This document shows positions 24,789 through 34,056 of a DNA stretch of 64,000 nt, piece after piece. The stretch's first letter is position 1; each line of letters starts with the position of its first letter. This DNA is from an uncultured Eubacteriales bacterium. Lineage in GTDB: Bacteria > Bacillota > Clostridia > Oscillospirales > Oscillospiraceae. The notes under the pieces were generated by a model that did not search any database, was not told the origin of the DNA, and saw nothing but the letters and a program-made list of their open reading frames with translations. The translations under genes were made by a program, and so were the position numbers. The DNA lies in the NCBI GenBank assembly GCA_900321275.1, contig ONVI01000004.1:1-64000 (forward strand), written 5' to 3'.

Positions 24789-27044
24789 GTGAAAAGCAAT
24801 GAAAAATTTACCCAGCGGGCGGAAACCGCCATTGAGGCCGCCCGCTCCGCCGCCGGGGAGCTGGGCCACGCCTACATCGGAACGGAGCATCTGCTGCTCG
24901 GCATATTGGAAGAGGAAGACGGCCTCGGCGCGCATATCCTGCGCCGTCAGGGACTGGAGCGGGAGCATCTGCGCCGCGTGATCGCGCGGGAGACGGGGCT
25001 CGGCTGTCCGGGCGCGCCGGGACTCGGCCTGACCCCCAATGCGCGGGCGGCGCTGGAACAGGCGGCGGCAGAGGCCAGGGCCCTGCGCCACGGCTGCATC
25101 GGGACGGAGCATCTGCTGCTGGGTCTGCTGCGCATCCCCGACTGCGGCGCGGTACGGGCGCTGCGGGGCGCGGGCATCGACCTCAACGACGTCTGCACCG
25201 CGATCATGGACGTCTTCGGCAATCCGGATCCCCGGGGCCGCCCCCAGACCGGCACGCTGCGCAGTCCCCTGCGGAGGGCGGAGACGCGGGTGCTGGATCA
25301 GTACAGCCGCGATCTGACCGAGCGGGCGGCAAACGGTCTCATCGACCCCGTGGTGGGCCGCGGGGCCGAGATCCGCCGCGCCATCCAAATCCTCTCGCGG
25401 CGCAGCAAAAACAATCCCGTCCTCATCGGCGAACCCGGCGTCGGCAAGACCGCCGTTGCCGAAGGGCTGGCACTCGCCGTAGCGCGGGGCGAAGCGCCTC
25501 CGAATCTCGGCGGCAAGCGCATCGTATCCCTGGATATCCCCGCGATGCTGGCGGGCACCAAGTACCGCGGCGACTTTGAGGATCGGGTCAAGTCCGTTCT
25601 GCGGGACGTTCGCCGCGCCGGGGACGTGATCCTCTTTGTCGACGAGCTGCACACCATCGTCGGGGCGGGCAGCGCCGAGGGGGCCATCGATGCGGCCAAT
25701 ATCCTCAAGCCCGCTCTCGGGCGGGGCGAGGTGCAGATCATCGGCGCGACCACGCCGGAGGAATACCGCCGCTATATTGAGAAGGACGCGGCGCTGGAGC
25801 GGCGCTTCCAGCCCGTGCAGGTACGCGAACCGGATCAGCGCCAGGCGCTGGAGATGCTGCGCTCCCTCAAGCCCGCGCTGGAAAGGCACCACCGTGTCAG
25901 CTTCTCGGAGGCCTCCATGGAGGCAGCCTGCGCCCTCAGCGTGCGCTATATCAACGACCGCTTTCTGCCCGACAAAGCCATCGACCTGCTGGACGAGGCC
26001 GGAGCCGCTGTGCGCGTGCAGGGCGGGCAGAGCGTCACGGAGGCGGACGTGGCCCGTGTCCTCTCGGTCTGGACGGGGATTCCCGCAGCGGGGCTTTCCG
26101 AGACGGAGAGTGAGCGCCTGATCGCGCTGGAAGAGCGCTTAAAGGAGCGTATCATCGGGCAGGACGAGGCGGTCTCCGCCGTTGCCCGCGCCATCCGGCG
26201 GGGGCGCGTGGGACTCAAGGATCCTTCAAGGCCGGTCGGCTCCTTCCTCTTCTGCGGGCCGACGGGCGTTGGCAAGACGGAGCTCTGCCGGGCGCTGGCG
26301 GACGCGGTGTTCGGGGATCGTGACGCCGTCATCCGCCTCGACATGTCCGAGTATATGGAGAAGCACTCGGTCAGCCGTCTGATCGGTTCGCCCCCCGGCT
26401 ATGTGGGCTACGAGGACGGCGGACAGCTCACCGAGAAGGTGCGCCGCCGCCCGTGGTCGGTGGTGCTGTTCGACGAGATTGAGAAAGCGCACGAGGACGT
26501 GTGGAGCATTCTCCTGCAGATCATGGACGACGGGCACCTGACCGATTCCGCCGGACGGCGGGTGGACTTCTCCAACACCGTGGTGGTCATGACCTCCAAC
26601 GTGGGGGCAAAGGCCATCACCGACGGCAGGGCGCCCCTTGGCTTCGCCATTGACGGGGACGATGGCGGAAGCGTCTTGCAGCAGCAGGTACGGCAGGAGC
26701 TGCGCCGGACCTTTAAGCCGGAGTTTCTCAACCGCGTGGATGAGATCATCGTCTTCCGCCGCCTGGACGCGGGCGACATGCTGGCCATCACGCGCAGGCT
26801 CCTGAAAGAGGTGGAGCAGCGCTTCCTGACGCTCGGCCTCAGTCTCGCGGTCCCGGAGGAGACGGCGCGGCGGCTCAGCGAGATGGGCCGGAGCGAGCAG
26901 AACGGCGCGCGCCCCCTGCGCCGCACCATCCGCCGCGAGATCGTCGACCGCGCCGCGCAGCTCCTGCTGGAAGGGACGCTCAAAGCGGGTGACCGTGTGG
27001 CGGCTTTGTGCGGCGAAGGAGAGATCGTGCTGGAGAAAGAGTGA
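24789..27044 (+). CDS. clpC: ClpC-type AAA+ unfoldase lacking the middle domain
   Basis: A 751-residue Hsp100 protein that unfolds substrates for ClpP. It contains a duplicated Clp-N domain (two GTEHLLLG repeats, residues about 30 and 107), D1 with Walker A GEPGVGKTA and Walker B VILFVDELH, and D2 with GPTGVGKTE and VVLFDEIEKAH. An LGF tripeptide in GRAPLGFA is the expected ClpP-docking loop. Between D1 and D2 (DEAGAAVRVQGGQSVTEADVARV) the roughly 55-residue coiled-coil/UVR M-domain of ClpC is missing. The GTG start follows AAAGGGAGGG; an ATG nine codons earlier is the alternative. No ctsR/mcsAB neighbours. Confidence 0.88.
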   Translation: MKSNEKFTQRAETAIEAARSAAGELGHAYIGTEHLLLGILEEEDGLGAHILRRQGLEREHLRRVIARETGLGCPGAPGLGLTPNARAALEQAAAEARALRHGCIGTEHLLLGLLRIPDCGAVRALRGAGIDLNDVCTAIMDVFGNPDPRGRPQTGTLRSPLRRAETRVLDQYSRDLTERAANGLIDPVVGRGAEIRRAIQILSRRSKNNPVLIGEPGVGKTAVAEGLALAVARGEAPPNLGGKRIVSLDIPAMLAGTKYRGDFEDRVKSVLRDVRRAGDVILFVDELHTIVGAGSAEGAIDAANILKPALGRGEVQIIGATTPEEYRRYIEKDAALERRFQPVQVREPDQRQALEMLRSLKPALERHHRVSFSEASMEAACALSVRYINDRFLPDKAIDLLDEAGAAVRVQGGQSVTEADVARVLSVWTGIPAAGLSETESERLIALEERLKERIIGQDEAVSAVARAIRRGRVGLKDPSRPVGSFLFCGPTGVGKTELCRALADAVFGDRDAVIRLDMSEYMEKHSVSRLIGSPPGYVGYEDGGQLTEKVRRRPWSVVLFDEIEKAHEDVWSILLQIMDDGHLTDSAGRRVDFSNTVVVMTSNVGAKAITDGRAPLGFAIDGDDGGSVLQQQVRQELRRTFKPEFLNRVDEIIVFRRLDAGDMLAITRRLLKEVEQRFLTLGLSLAVPEETARRLSEMGRSEQNGARPLRRTIRREIVDRAAQLLLEGTLKAGDRVAALCGEGEIVLEKE

Positions 27045-27050
27045 CCGGAT

Positions 27051-27785
27051 TTATCTGATCAAAAAGCTCTGTCCCATCCCATAGGGCGAGCCGTGCGCAC
27101 TGTTTTTCACATGGGCGCGCATAGCCTCATGATCGGTCACGACGAGGCCGGCAAGGCGGTCGATCCCGAAGTCCAGCAGGGCCGGACACATGGGCACCGA
27201 GGGGCCTGCCAGGATGGTGACGGCGTTTTCGCAAAGGCTCAGCAGGTGCGGCAGGGTCTTGTTGATGAGGCTGCTGCCCGTGATGATCACCACGTCGCAG
27301 CGGGGCAGGATCCAGTCGCAGGCCGGGTCCGGGTAGTCGCCCGGCTTCGGCGCGCGCTCGAGAATATAGACCGCCCGCGCCTTCTCGCGCATTTCCTGGG
27401 GGCCGTGCATGTGTCCGACGAGGCCGACCGTCTTGCCATCCAGATCGATCCCGACGGTGGGATAGTTCTTCATGGACTCGCCGCAGCCCAACGCCGCCAG
27501 CCGCGCGGGGGTGTTGTAATACGCGTTTGACGCCGCAATGCCGAAGCTTGCCTCCCGCAGGTTCCAGCTCATGGCGGTCTTCGCCGCGTCCCTGAGCGAA
27601 AGCCCCGTCAGCCCGCCGGGATACCGGGGCGCGACGCTCTCCCCCGGCGTCATCATGCCGAGGCCCATTCCCTCTGACCAGGCGGCCATCGCCCAGCAGT
27701 CCCCTTCCGCCGTTTCGCGGACGGGGGCTTCGCTTTTCACGCCGTCGATCAGCGCGTCATAGAGGGCAAGATAGTTTTTACTCAT
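27051..27785 (-). CDS. DUF4213/DUF364 protein (putative heavy-metal chelation)
   Basis: A 244-residue protein with the DUF4213 N-terminal region (residues 1-95) and the Rossmann-like DUF364 domain after it (VGLVGHMHGPQEMREKARAVYILER..., CDVVIITGSSLINKTLPHLLSLCENAVTILAGPSVPMCPALLDFGID). Members often sit with metal or corrinoid genes and are proposed to bind metals; activity is unproven. Last gene of a three-gene minus-strand unit; 6 bp after the methyltransferase stop. Confidence 0.82.
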   Translation of the reverse strand: MSKNYLALYDALIDGVKSEAPVRETAEGDCWAMAAWSEGMGLGMMTPGESVAPRYPGGLTGLSLRDAAKTAMSWNLREASFGIAASNAYYNTPARLAALGCGESMKNYPTVGIDLDGKTVGLVGHMHGPQEMREKARAVYILERAPKPGDYPDPACDWILPRCDVVIITGSSLINKTLPHLLSLCENAVTILAGPSVPMCPALLDFGIDRLAGLVVTDHEAMRAHVKNSAHGSPYGMGQSFLIR

Positions 27786-27791
27786 TGGACA

Positions 27792-28733
27792 TCATTCGCT
27801 TTCCGCCCGTTTTTGCAGGGCAAAGGTGTTGCGTTCCCAGAAAACGCCGTCGGCGTAGCCCTGGATGCCGGGATTGCGCTCCGCAAGCTCCAGGCGCTTT
27901 TCGCACCAGACGCAGTAGCGGGGGTTCTGCTCGATCCCGACAAAATGCCGCCCCAGCTTCTTCGCCGTGACCGCGCTGCTGCCCGAGCCGAGGAAGGGGT
28001 CGAGCACCGTGCCGCCCTTCGGACAGCTTGCGAGGACGAGCTTTGCCATCAGCTTCTCCGGCTTCTGCGTGGGGTGGGCGGTGTTCTCCGGCATCGACCA
28101 GTAGGGTATGGAGATATCATCCCAGAAGTTGGAGGGCGCGGTGTCGCGGAAACGCCCGTCCTTCGTCTCCTGCCAGTCCTTGGGCTGACCCTTATCCCGG
28201 TAGGGGGCGAGGACGCGGCGGCGCTGCCTGACGGCGTCGGCGTCGAAAGAATAGTCCTCCGAGACCGTGGCAAACCAGATATCCTCCATGCTGTTCTTCC
28301 AGTTTTTCTTCGCGCCGCGCCCCTTCTCGCGCTGCCAGGTGATGCGGTTTCGCACATGCAGGCGCGATTCCAGCACCCGGCCGATCACCGCGCTTGAACG
28401 CCAGTCGCAGCATACATAGACGCTGCCGTTCGGCTTCAGGCAGGGCAGGGCCGCATCCAGCCATTGCCCCGTATACGCTTCGTATGCCGCGTCATCCATG
28501 CGGGAGAAACGGCTGCCGTGGAAGTCCTTATCGAGATTATAGGGAGGGTCGGCGATCAGCAGATCCGCAATGCCACGCGGCAGCAAGGGCAGCACCGCGA
28601 GACAGTCGCCGAGGATCGTTCTGTCCAGCACCTCATTCAGCGCCGCGGGAGCCTCCACGCGTATACAGCGGGCGAGGTATTCCGCCCCCTCTTCGACGCT
28701 GAGATCGATGGTCTTGTTTTTCGGCGCCTTCAC
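27792..28733 (-). CDS. Site-specific DNA methyltransferase (N6-adenine/N4-cytosine, beta order)
   Basis: A 313-residue enzyme. The catalytic motif DPPYNLDKDFHG (about residue 62) comes first, a variable target-recognition region (about 130-225) is in the middle, and the SAM-binding motif TVLDPFLGSGSSAVTAKKLGRHFVGIE comes last, the beta-class order. DPPYNL favours N6-adenine methylation. No restriction gene adjoins, so it behaves as an orphan methyltransferase. The GTG start overlaps the sfp stop (GTGTGA) and has a GAGGTGA site, so translation is coupled to sfp. Confidence 0.88.
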   Translation of the reverse strand: MKAPKNKTIDLSVEEGAEYLARCIRVEAPAALNEVLDRTILGDCLAVLPLLPRGIADLLIADPPYNLDKDFHGSRFSRMDDAAYEAYTGQWLDAALPCLKPNGSVYVCCDWRSSAVIGRVLESRLHVRNRITWQREKGRGAKKNWKNSMEDIWFATVSEDYSFDADAVRQRRRVLAPYRDKGQPKDWQETKDGRFRDTAPSNFWDDISIPYWSMPENTAHPTQKPEKLMAKLVLASCPKGGTVLDPFLGSGSSAVTAKKLGRHFVGIEQNPRYCVWCEKRLELAERNPGIQGYADGVFWERNTFALQKRAESE

Positions 28734-29395
28734 ACGCTCACCTCACTGAAATCAACGCGCTGTATGGGCGCGTCCTCCACGCCGGCAAGTCCGCACAGGG
28801 CGCAGGCGTAGTCCCCGTCCATAAAGCTGTGCAGCCGCCAGGGGCGTTCATCCGCTGTCTGTACAAGGCCGGTCGGTTCTCCCAACCGCACGGCGAAGGA
28901 CTCCAGCGGCTGGTTAAGCCCCAGGCCCAACGCCTTGACATAGCTCTCCTTGCAGGTCCAGAGGCGGAGGAAGGCAGCGGGCCGTTCGTCCTCCGGAAGT
29001 GAAAACAGCCAGGCGCTCTCCGACGGGTGAAAAAAGCGCCGCGCGATTTTCGGGTCATAGCGCCCCGGCGCTTCGATATCGCAGCCCACGGGCTTCCCGG
29101 AGACCGCGCACAGTACCCGCTCCCCGCTGTGGGAGAGGCTGAAATGAAAGTCCGGCAGCGCGGGAAAATACGGCTTGCCGTACTCCGTCACGCGGATCTC
29201 ATCAGCTTTCAGCCCATCGGCGGCAAGGGCAAGCTTCAGCAGCAGCCCCGCGCCCAGAGAGAGCCGCCGCGCGGAATCAGGCCGGAAGGCGAGAACCTTT
29301 TCCCGCCGCTGATCCGGCACGGTCTCCAGCAGACGGGCAAAACGCGCCTCGTCCCGGAGCGCCTTCGTCGAGGCGAGATAGAGCTTCGTCCGCAT
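28730..29395 (-). CDS. sfp: 4'-phosphopantetheinyl transferase (Sfp type)
   Basis: A 221-residue enzyme that transfers phosphopantetheine from CoA to carrier-protein serines. The signature pair is present: VGCDIEAPGRYD (metal-binding Asp/Glu) and LWTCKESYVKALGLGL. FHFSLSHSGERVLCAVS and the RRLSLGAGLLLK region also fit. ATG 29395 follows AGGAGG by 7 nt. Sfp-type enzymes usually serve secondary metabolism, but no NRPS/PKS gene is in the window. It heads an operon with the DNA methyltransferase and DUF364 protein. Confidence 0.9.
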   Translation of the reverse strand: MRTKLYLASTKALRDEARFARLLETVPDQRREKVLAFRPDSARRLSLGAGLLLKLALAADGLKADEIRVTEYGKPYFPALPDFHFSLSHSGERVLCAVSGKPVGCDIEAPGRYDPKIARRFFHPSESAWLFSLPEDERPAAFLRLWTCKESYVKALGLGLNQPLESFAVRLGEPTGLVQTADERPWRLHSFMDGDYACALCGLAGVEDAPIQRVDFSEVSV

Positions 29396-29431
29396 GCATT
29401 GACCTCCTGCAAATACTGACCAGAGATTATG

Positions 29432-29488
29432 CTGAGCGCAGCGAAGACTTCTTTGCTTCCGCATGAAATATTCCTTCGCTGCGCTCAG
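29432..29488. repeat. Palindromic repeat (CTGAGCGCAGCGAAG type)
   Basis: Perfect 15-bp arms at 29432-29446 and 29474-29488. Related to the element at 8619-8690. Confidence 0.75.
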
Positions 29489-29507
29489 AATGACACGGTA
29501 TTTCTTA

Positions 29508-29668
29508 GGAAGCGCTGATTAAATCGAAGTGTGCGGATTGACGAGCAGATTTTTCGGCTGTCGAAAGCTGAAAAATGCAGGAATACTTTATGTATTTCAA
29601 ATTTTTCAGCCGAAGACAGACGGGACATATGCCGTCAGGACGTGCGCGGCGATTTAGTCAGCGTTTCC
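29508..29668. mobile_element. TIR-bounded mini-element (MITE-like), copy 1
   Basis: 161 bp with terminal inverted repeats GGAAGCGCTGATTAAATC (29508-29525) and its near complement at 29651-29668. The right end is 1 bp from the dnaC stop codon. A second copy is at 62793-62954. No coding capacity. Confidence 0.8.
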
Positions 29669-29669
29669 A

Positions 29670-30668
29670 TTACACCCCGCGTTTGAGCCTTCGGATGTCC
29701 TCGCCCACGAAGGGCAGGCGCTGGAACTCGCCCATGATGCGGGAGGCGATCTGCGGGGTGTAGCGCTTCCCCAGCTCCTCATTGGAGAGGTTCGTGCTGA
29801 TGATGGTCTTCTTTCCGTTGACCAGGCGGTTGTTGATGAGGGTATACAGCGCGCTCTGCCCCATGGGGGTGGGCATCTCGGTACCCAGATCGTCGAGGAT
29901 CATGAGGTCGCAGCTCTCCATCCGCTTGATGCGCACCGCCGCGGCTTCGCCCTCCTCGGTATCGCGGCCGAACTTGGCCAGCTCGTAGTTTTCCAGCGCA
30001 GAGGCCGCAGTGTCGTAGCAGACCGAGAAGCCCCGCGCCGCCGCGACCCGGGCGATGCACGCGGAGAGATATGTCTTGCCGAGGCCCGTGCCGCCCTGAA
30101 ACAGCAGATTCGAGGAGGCTTCGGAAAAGTTCTCGGCATAGCGCCGACAGGCGTCCGAGACCTTCCGCATAACGTCCCGCGGAACCAGCCCCGTTGCGGG
30201 ATCGGCCTCGCCCGGATAGAGCGAGAGGTCGAATTTTTCAAAGCTCTCGTCCCCGCGGCGCATGAGCGTGCCGAGCTCCTTCGTCAGCTCCCGGTTGTAG
30301 AGCCGGTCGAGGCAGCGGCAGACCTTGTCCCGGTAAAGTCCCGTATCCCGGCAGAGCGGGCAGGAGACGATCTCGTCCAGATAGTCGGCGCCGAAGCCGG
30401 AGGCTGTCAGAAGCTCTTCCCGGCGCATCTGGAGATCCAGGTTTTCATTCCGGATGGCGGCGATGCGCCCCTTCAGGTTCGGATCCTTGCTGATGGTCAG
30501 GCGCACAATCTGCGCCATGTGGGCGCGAAGCTGCGCGTCGATGTCCCGGATCTCGGGCACGCGGTCGCAGACCTCCGCATAACGGCGGGTCATCTCATCC
30601 CCGTTGCGCGCGCGTATTTTATCAAGCTCTCCCCTGGCCCGCGCCAGGAGCTTTCCGTCGTACGGCAT
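29670..30668 (-). CDS. DnaC/DnaI-like helicase loader ATPase
   Basis: A 332-residue primosomal protein that loads the replicative helicase. An N-terminal helical region is followed by a cysteine cluster (CPLCRDTGLYRDKVCRCLD, about 108-126, probable zinc site) and an AAA+ domain with Walker A FQGGTGLGKTYLS, Walker B DLMILDDLGTE, sensor IISTNLSNEEL and a terminal Arg-rich segment. AAGGAAG precedes the ATG. It follows the DnaD gene on the same strand by about 100 bp. The stop lies against a mini-element. Confidence 0.9.
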   Translation of the reverse strand: MPYDGKLLARARGELDKIRARNGDEMTRRYAEVCDRVPEIRDIDAQLRAHMAQIVRLTISKDPNLKGRIAAIRNENLDLQMRREELLTASGFGADYLDEIVSCPLCRDTGLYRDKVCRCLDRLYNRELTKELGTLMRRGDESFEKFDLSLYPGEADPATGLVPRDVMRKVSDACRRYAENFSEASSNLLFQGGTGLGKTYLSACIARVAAARGFSVCYDTAASALENYELAKFGRDTEEGEAAAVRIKRMESCDLMILDDLGTEMPTPMGQSALYTLINNRLVNGKKTIISTNLSNEELGKRYTPQIASRIMGEFQRLPFVGEDIRRLKRGV

Positions 30669-30770
30669 TTAATCACTTCCTTATAGGCTCCACCTCTGGG
30701 GTAGCTACCGCGCAGCGACTGAGGGGGGTACCAATCCTTACAGGCCCCCGCTTTCCGGGCAGGCGCTGCG

Positions 30771-31676
30771 TTATATCTTGTCCAGCCCTGCAATCAGCGT
30801 TTCTATATCCTTCGGCGCTTTCACCCCGCCCGCTTTTCCGCGGGTTCTGCGGGCATCCTTCTCCCGCACGTCCTGCGGCGTATGCAGGCCTTTTTCGTGC
30901 CAGCTTTTGAGGATGCCGTTCATGTAGCCCCACTTGAGCCCGCCCGTGTTGGTGAGCGTCTTGTCATAGGCCAGCTCGATCATTTCGTCGTCAAAGCCCA
31001 TATCGATCCACTCGGTGAGGAACTTTGCCTCCGTCGTGCCCGGTGCCCGGTCTGTAATGCCGACTGCCCGCGCCGTCTGCGCAAGTCTCTCTCTGCGGCG
31101 TTCACTGCCGGCGATGTATTCCTCCGCCTGTTCGATGGTAAGGATCTCGCGGTTGGCCCAGACGTAGCCCTCCTTCTCAATCTGCCGCATGGAGGGGGGA
31201 TTGCCCTTGGGCCGGAGGCTGACGCAGTAGTTGAGCAGCATCATGATAACCTCTGTCGGCAGGGCCAGATTGTCATAGATGCCGAAGAGCGTTTTCAGAT
31301 CGCTGCTTGACAGCGTGCGCCCCAGCTTGCGCTGCGCCTCGGTGACGAGGCCGGCAAAGCGCGGGTCCTCCCGGCTGCGCACGGCCAGATCCTTTGCCGT
31401 GTATTCCGGCCTCTCGTCCGCCGGGGGGAGCTTCTGCTGCTTTTCCGGCTGAACAGGCTTTTCTTCCCCGCGCGCAAGCCCCATGCGGCGGAGCTTTTCA
31501 AAGGCCGCCTCCATCTCCTTCAGCGTGCGGCAGAGAGCGCGGGCCGCGTCCTCCAGATCGCCCTCGGGGCGGCGGAGACGATAGAGCCACAGCAGGGCCA
31601 CGTCCCCGTCGTGGGCGCTGATGATCTGATCGGCCTCCGGGGACGAAACGTGAAGCGTCTCCCTGTCTCCCTGCAT
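30771..31676 (-). CDS. DnaD-domain replication protein
   Basis: A 301-residue primosome protein. It lacks a classic DnaD N-terminal winged helix of full length but carries two DnaD/DnaB_2-type helical domains: LGRTLSSSDLKTLFGIYDNLALPTEVIMMLLNYCV (about 115-150) and the C-terminal EWIDMGFDDEMIELAYDKTLTNTGGLKWGYMNGILKSWHEKGL, which is the conserved DnaD YxxxI-type end. DnaD proteins help initiate replication and recruit DnaC/DnaI. CGGAGGTGA precedes the ATG. It is upstream of dnaC in the same unit. Confidence 0.87.
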   Translation of the reverse strand: MQGDRETLHVSSPEADQIISAHDGDVALLWLYRLRRPEGDLEDAARALCRTLKEMEAAFEKLRRMGLARGEEKPVQPEKQQKLPPADERPEYTAKDLAVRSREDPRFAGLVTEAQRKLGRTLSSSDLKTLFGIYDNLALPTEVIMMLLNYCVSLRPKGNPPSMRQIEKEGYVWANREILTIEQAEEYIAGSERRRERLAQTARAVGITDRAPGTTEAKFLTEWIDMGFDDEMIELAYDKTLTNTGGLKWGYMNGILKSWHEKGLHTPQDVREKDARRTRGKAGGVKAPKDIETLIAGLDKI

Positions 31677-31751
31677 GTGCTCTCACCTCCGAAATTCACG
31701 TTTTGTTTACGCATTGTTTACGTAGTGTGGTATTATATCACGACTTTTCCC

Positions 31752-31781
31752 TTGCCGCAAGAGTTGACAATGTGTTATAAT
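31752..31781 (+). promoter_or_regulatory. Possible promoter for the U32 peptidase
   Basis: TTGCCG (31752-31757) and TATAAT (31776-31781), 18-bp spacer; a TTGACA at about 31764 is too close to be used with this -10. The leader to 31964 contains short palindromes but no recognised riboswitch. Confidence 0.4.
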
Positions 31782-31964
31782 TACCCTGTTGCCTTATGCG
31801 CAGAGATATCGCGACAGGGAAGGATTTTTTCCCCGGCCGTCACGCGGACGGAAGGACTCTTTCGCCTGCGTCCGGAATGACGCGCTCTGAGATTTTCCAA
31901 TAAGTGCTGCCTGAAGAATTTCAAGACAGCCATTTATCATAACAAGAGGAGCAAATACACAGAT

Positions 31965-34049
31965 ATGACAGAACTGCTCTCGCCCGCCGGATCGCCCGAG
32001 GCCGTCATCGCCGCGGTGCAGAACGGCGCGGACGCCGTATATATGGGTATGGGCAATTTCAATGCCCGCCGCGGCGCGAAGAACTTCACCGACGAGGAGT
32101 TCGAGCGCGCCGTCCGTTACTGCCGCATCCGCGGCTGCAAGGTTTACGTCACGCTCAACACCCTGATCAACGACCGCGAGGTCGAGTCCGCTCTGGACAG
32201 TGCCCGCCTCGCCTCCGAATGCGGGGCCGACGGCATCATCATCCAGGATCTCGGTCTCATCGCCGCCGTCCGCCAGCACCTGCCGGACATCCCCCTGCAC
32301 GCCAGCACCCAGATGTCGATCCATAATCTGGCGGGCGTGGAGGCCGCGGCGGAGCTTGGTCTGACCCGCGCGGTGCTGGCAAGGGAGCTGAGCCTTGACC
32401 AGATCCGCTATATCACGCAGAACGCCCCCATCGAGACGGAGATCTTTGTGCACGGGGCGCTGTGCTTCTGCCATTCGGGCCAGTGCTATATGTCGGCCCT
32501 GATCGGCCAGCGCAGCGGCAACCGCGGCATGTGCGCCCAACCCTGCCGTCTGCAGTATTCTCTCGGCGGGCGCATGGACGACCATCCGCTCTCCCTCAAG
32601 GACAACTGTCTCATCGACAGGCTTCAGGAAATTGAGGACGCGGGCGTCGCCTGCATCAAGATTGAAGGGCGCATGAAGCGGCCCGAATATACCGCCATTG
32701 TCACCCGCATCTACGCCAACGCCCTCAAGGAGCACCGCCAGCCCACTGCCGAGGAACTGGAGCAGCTTGAGCGCGTCTTCTCCCGCCAGGGCTTCACGCA
32801 GGGCTATTTCAACGGCGACCGGGAGGACATGTTCGGCGTGCGCGGCGAGGTCGACCCGGACGCCGGGCAGCTCTTCGCCCAGGCCCGCAAGGGCTATTCC
32901 GACGGGGAGCTGCGAAGAGTCCCCGTTCACTTTTACACCGTCGCGGAGAAGGGCCAGCCCATCCGCGCCATCGCCTTTGACGACGACGGGCACAAGGCCG
33001 TCGCCTCCGGACGCGTCCCGGAAAAGGCACGGGGGCAGGGGCTGAGCTCCGCTTATCTGACCGAACAGATGTTCAAAACCGGCGGCACACCCTACAACGT
33101 GGTGGAGAACAAGGCCCAGACCGATCCGGGTCTCTTCCTTCCCGCCGCCGCCATCAACGAGCTGCGTCGCAATCTTCTCGCCGATCTCTCCGAACAGCGC
33201 GGCACCCCGCCGCGCAGGAGAATGGGCCCCATCCCCTCCAAGCCGAAGGGCACGCCGCCGGGAGTCGATCCCGCCATGATCTTTCAGGTGCTTAACGCCG
33301 AGCAGCTCACACCGGAGCTCGCGGCGCTCAAGCCGAAGTATCTCTATGTGCCCATGACGGTCATGTACGAATATTTCGACCTGCTTGAGCCCTTTGAGGA
33401 ACACGGCACCGTCCCGGTCGCGGTGCTGCCCCGCGTCATCACCGATGATGAGGAGCCGCGCGTGCGCGAGACGCTGGAGAAGCTCTTCGACTACGGCATC
33501 AACGAGGCGCTGGTCGGCAATCTCGGCCACGCGATGCTGGCAAAATCCGTGGGGCTCAACGTGCGCGGCGACTTCGGGCTGAACGTGTTCAACTCTCTGA
33601 CCATGGAGATGGTAAAGCAGGCGGGCTTCCTCTCCGCCACCGCCTCCTTTGAGCTTCGCATCGCCCAGATCCGCGATCTCTCCAAGACGCTCGACACAGA
33701 GATGATCGTCTACGGCAGGCTCCCGCTCATGGTGTCCGACCAGTGCGTGATCCGCCATTCCTCGGGCCGGTGCAGCTGCGCGGTTCCGGCGCAGATGTCC
33801 GACCGCATGGGGGCCGTGTTCCCGGTGGTCAAGGAATACGGCTGCCGCAACGTCATTTACAACGCCCACAAGCTCTACCTCGCCGACAAGGCGGAGGATC
33901 TTTACAGTGCAGGGCTCTGGGGCATGCGCATGCTCTTCACCACCGAGACGCCCCGCGAATGCCTGGAGGTCGCCAAGGTCTACCTCGGCCAGTCTGACTA
34001 CCAGCCGAACGTGCTGACAAGAGGTCTGTACTACAGGGGCGTAGAGTGA
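31965..34049 (+). CDS. U32 family peptidase / RlhA-like protein
   Basis: A 694-residue protein. The N-terminal U32 TIM-barrel domain starts at ELLSPAGSPEAVIAAVQNGADAVYMG and includes the signature EIFVHGALCFCHSGQCYMSALIGQRSGNRGMCAQPCRLQY (about 160-200), whose cysteines form an iron-sulfur site in RlhA-type members. A middle DUF3656-like region (about 290-420) and a C-terminal second U32-like half (MIFQVLNAEQL... CSCAVPAQMSDR) follow. The family includes proteases and tRNA/rRNA hydroxylation enzymes; which applies here cannot be told. Confidence 0.88.
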   Translation: MTELLSPAGSPEAVIAAVQNGADAVYMGMGNFNARRGAKNFTDEEFERAVRYCRIRGCKVYVTLNTLINDREVESALDSARLASECGADGIIIQDLGLIAAVRQHLPDIPLHASTQMSIHNLAGVEAAAELGLTRAVLARELSLDQIRYITQNAPIETEIFVHGALCFCHSGQCYMSALIGQRSGNRGMCAQPCRLQYSLGGRMDDHPLSLKDNCLIDRLQEIEDAGVACIKIEGRMKRPEYTAIVTRIYANALKEHRQPTAEELEQLERVFSRQGFTQGYFNGDREDMFGVRGEVDPDAGQLFAQARKGYSDGELRRVPVHFYTVAEKGQPIRAIAFDDDGHKAVASGRVPEKARGQGLSSAYLTEQMFKTGGTPYNVVENKAQTDPGLFLPAAAINELRRNLLADLSEQRGTPPRRRMGPIPSKPKGTPPGVDPAMIFQVLNAEQLTPELAALKPKYLYVPMTVMYEYFDLLEPFEEHGTVPVAVLPRVITDDEEPRVRETLEKLFDYGINEALVGNLGHAMLAKSVGLNVRGDFGLNVFNSLTMEMVKQAGFLSATASFELRIAQIRDLSKTLDTEMIVYGRLPLMVSDQCVIRHSSGRCSCAVPAQMSDRMGAVFPVVKEYGCRNVIYNAHKLYLADKAEDLYSAGLWGMRMLFTTETPRECLEVAKVYLGQSDYQPNVLTRGLYYRGVE

Positions 34050-34056
34050 TGCATTT

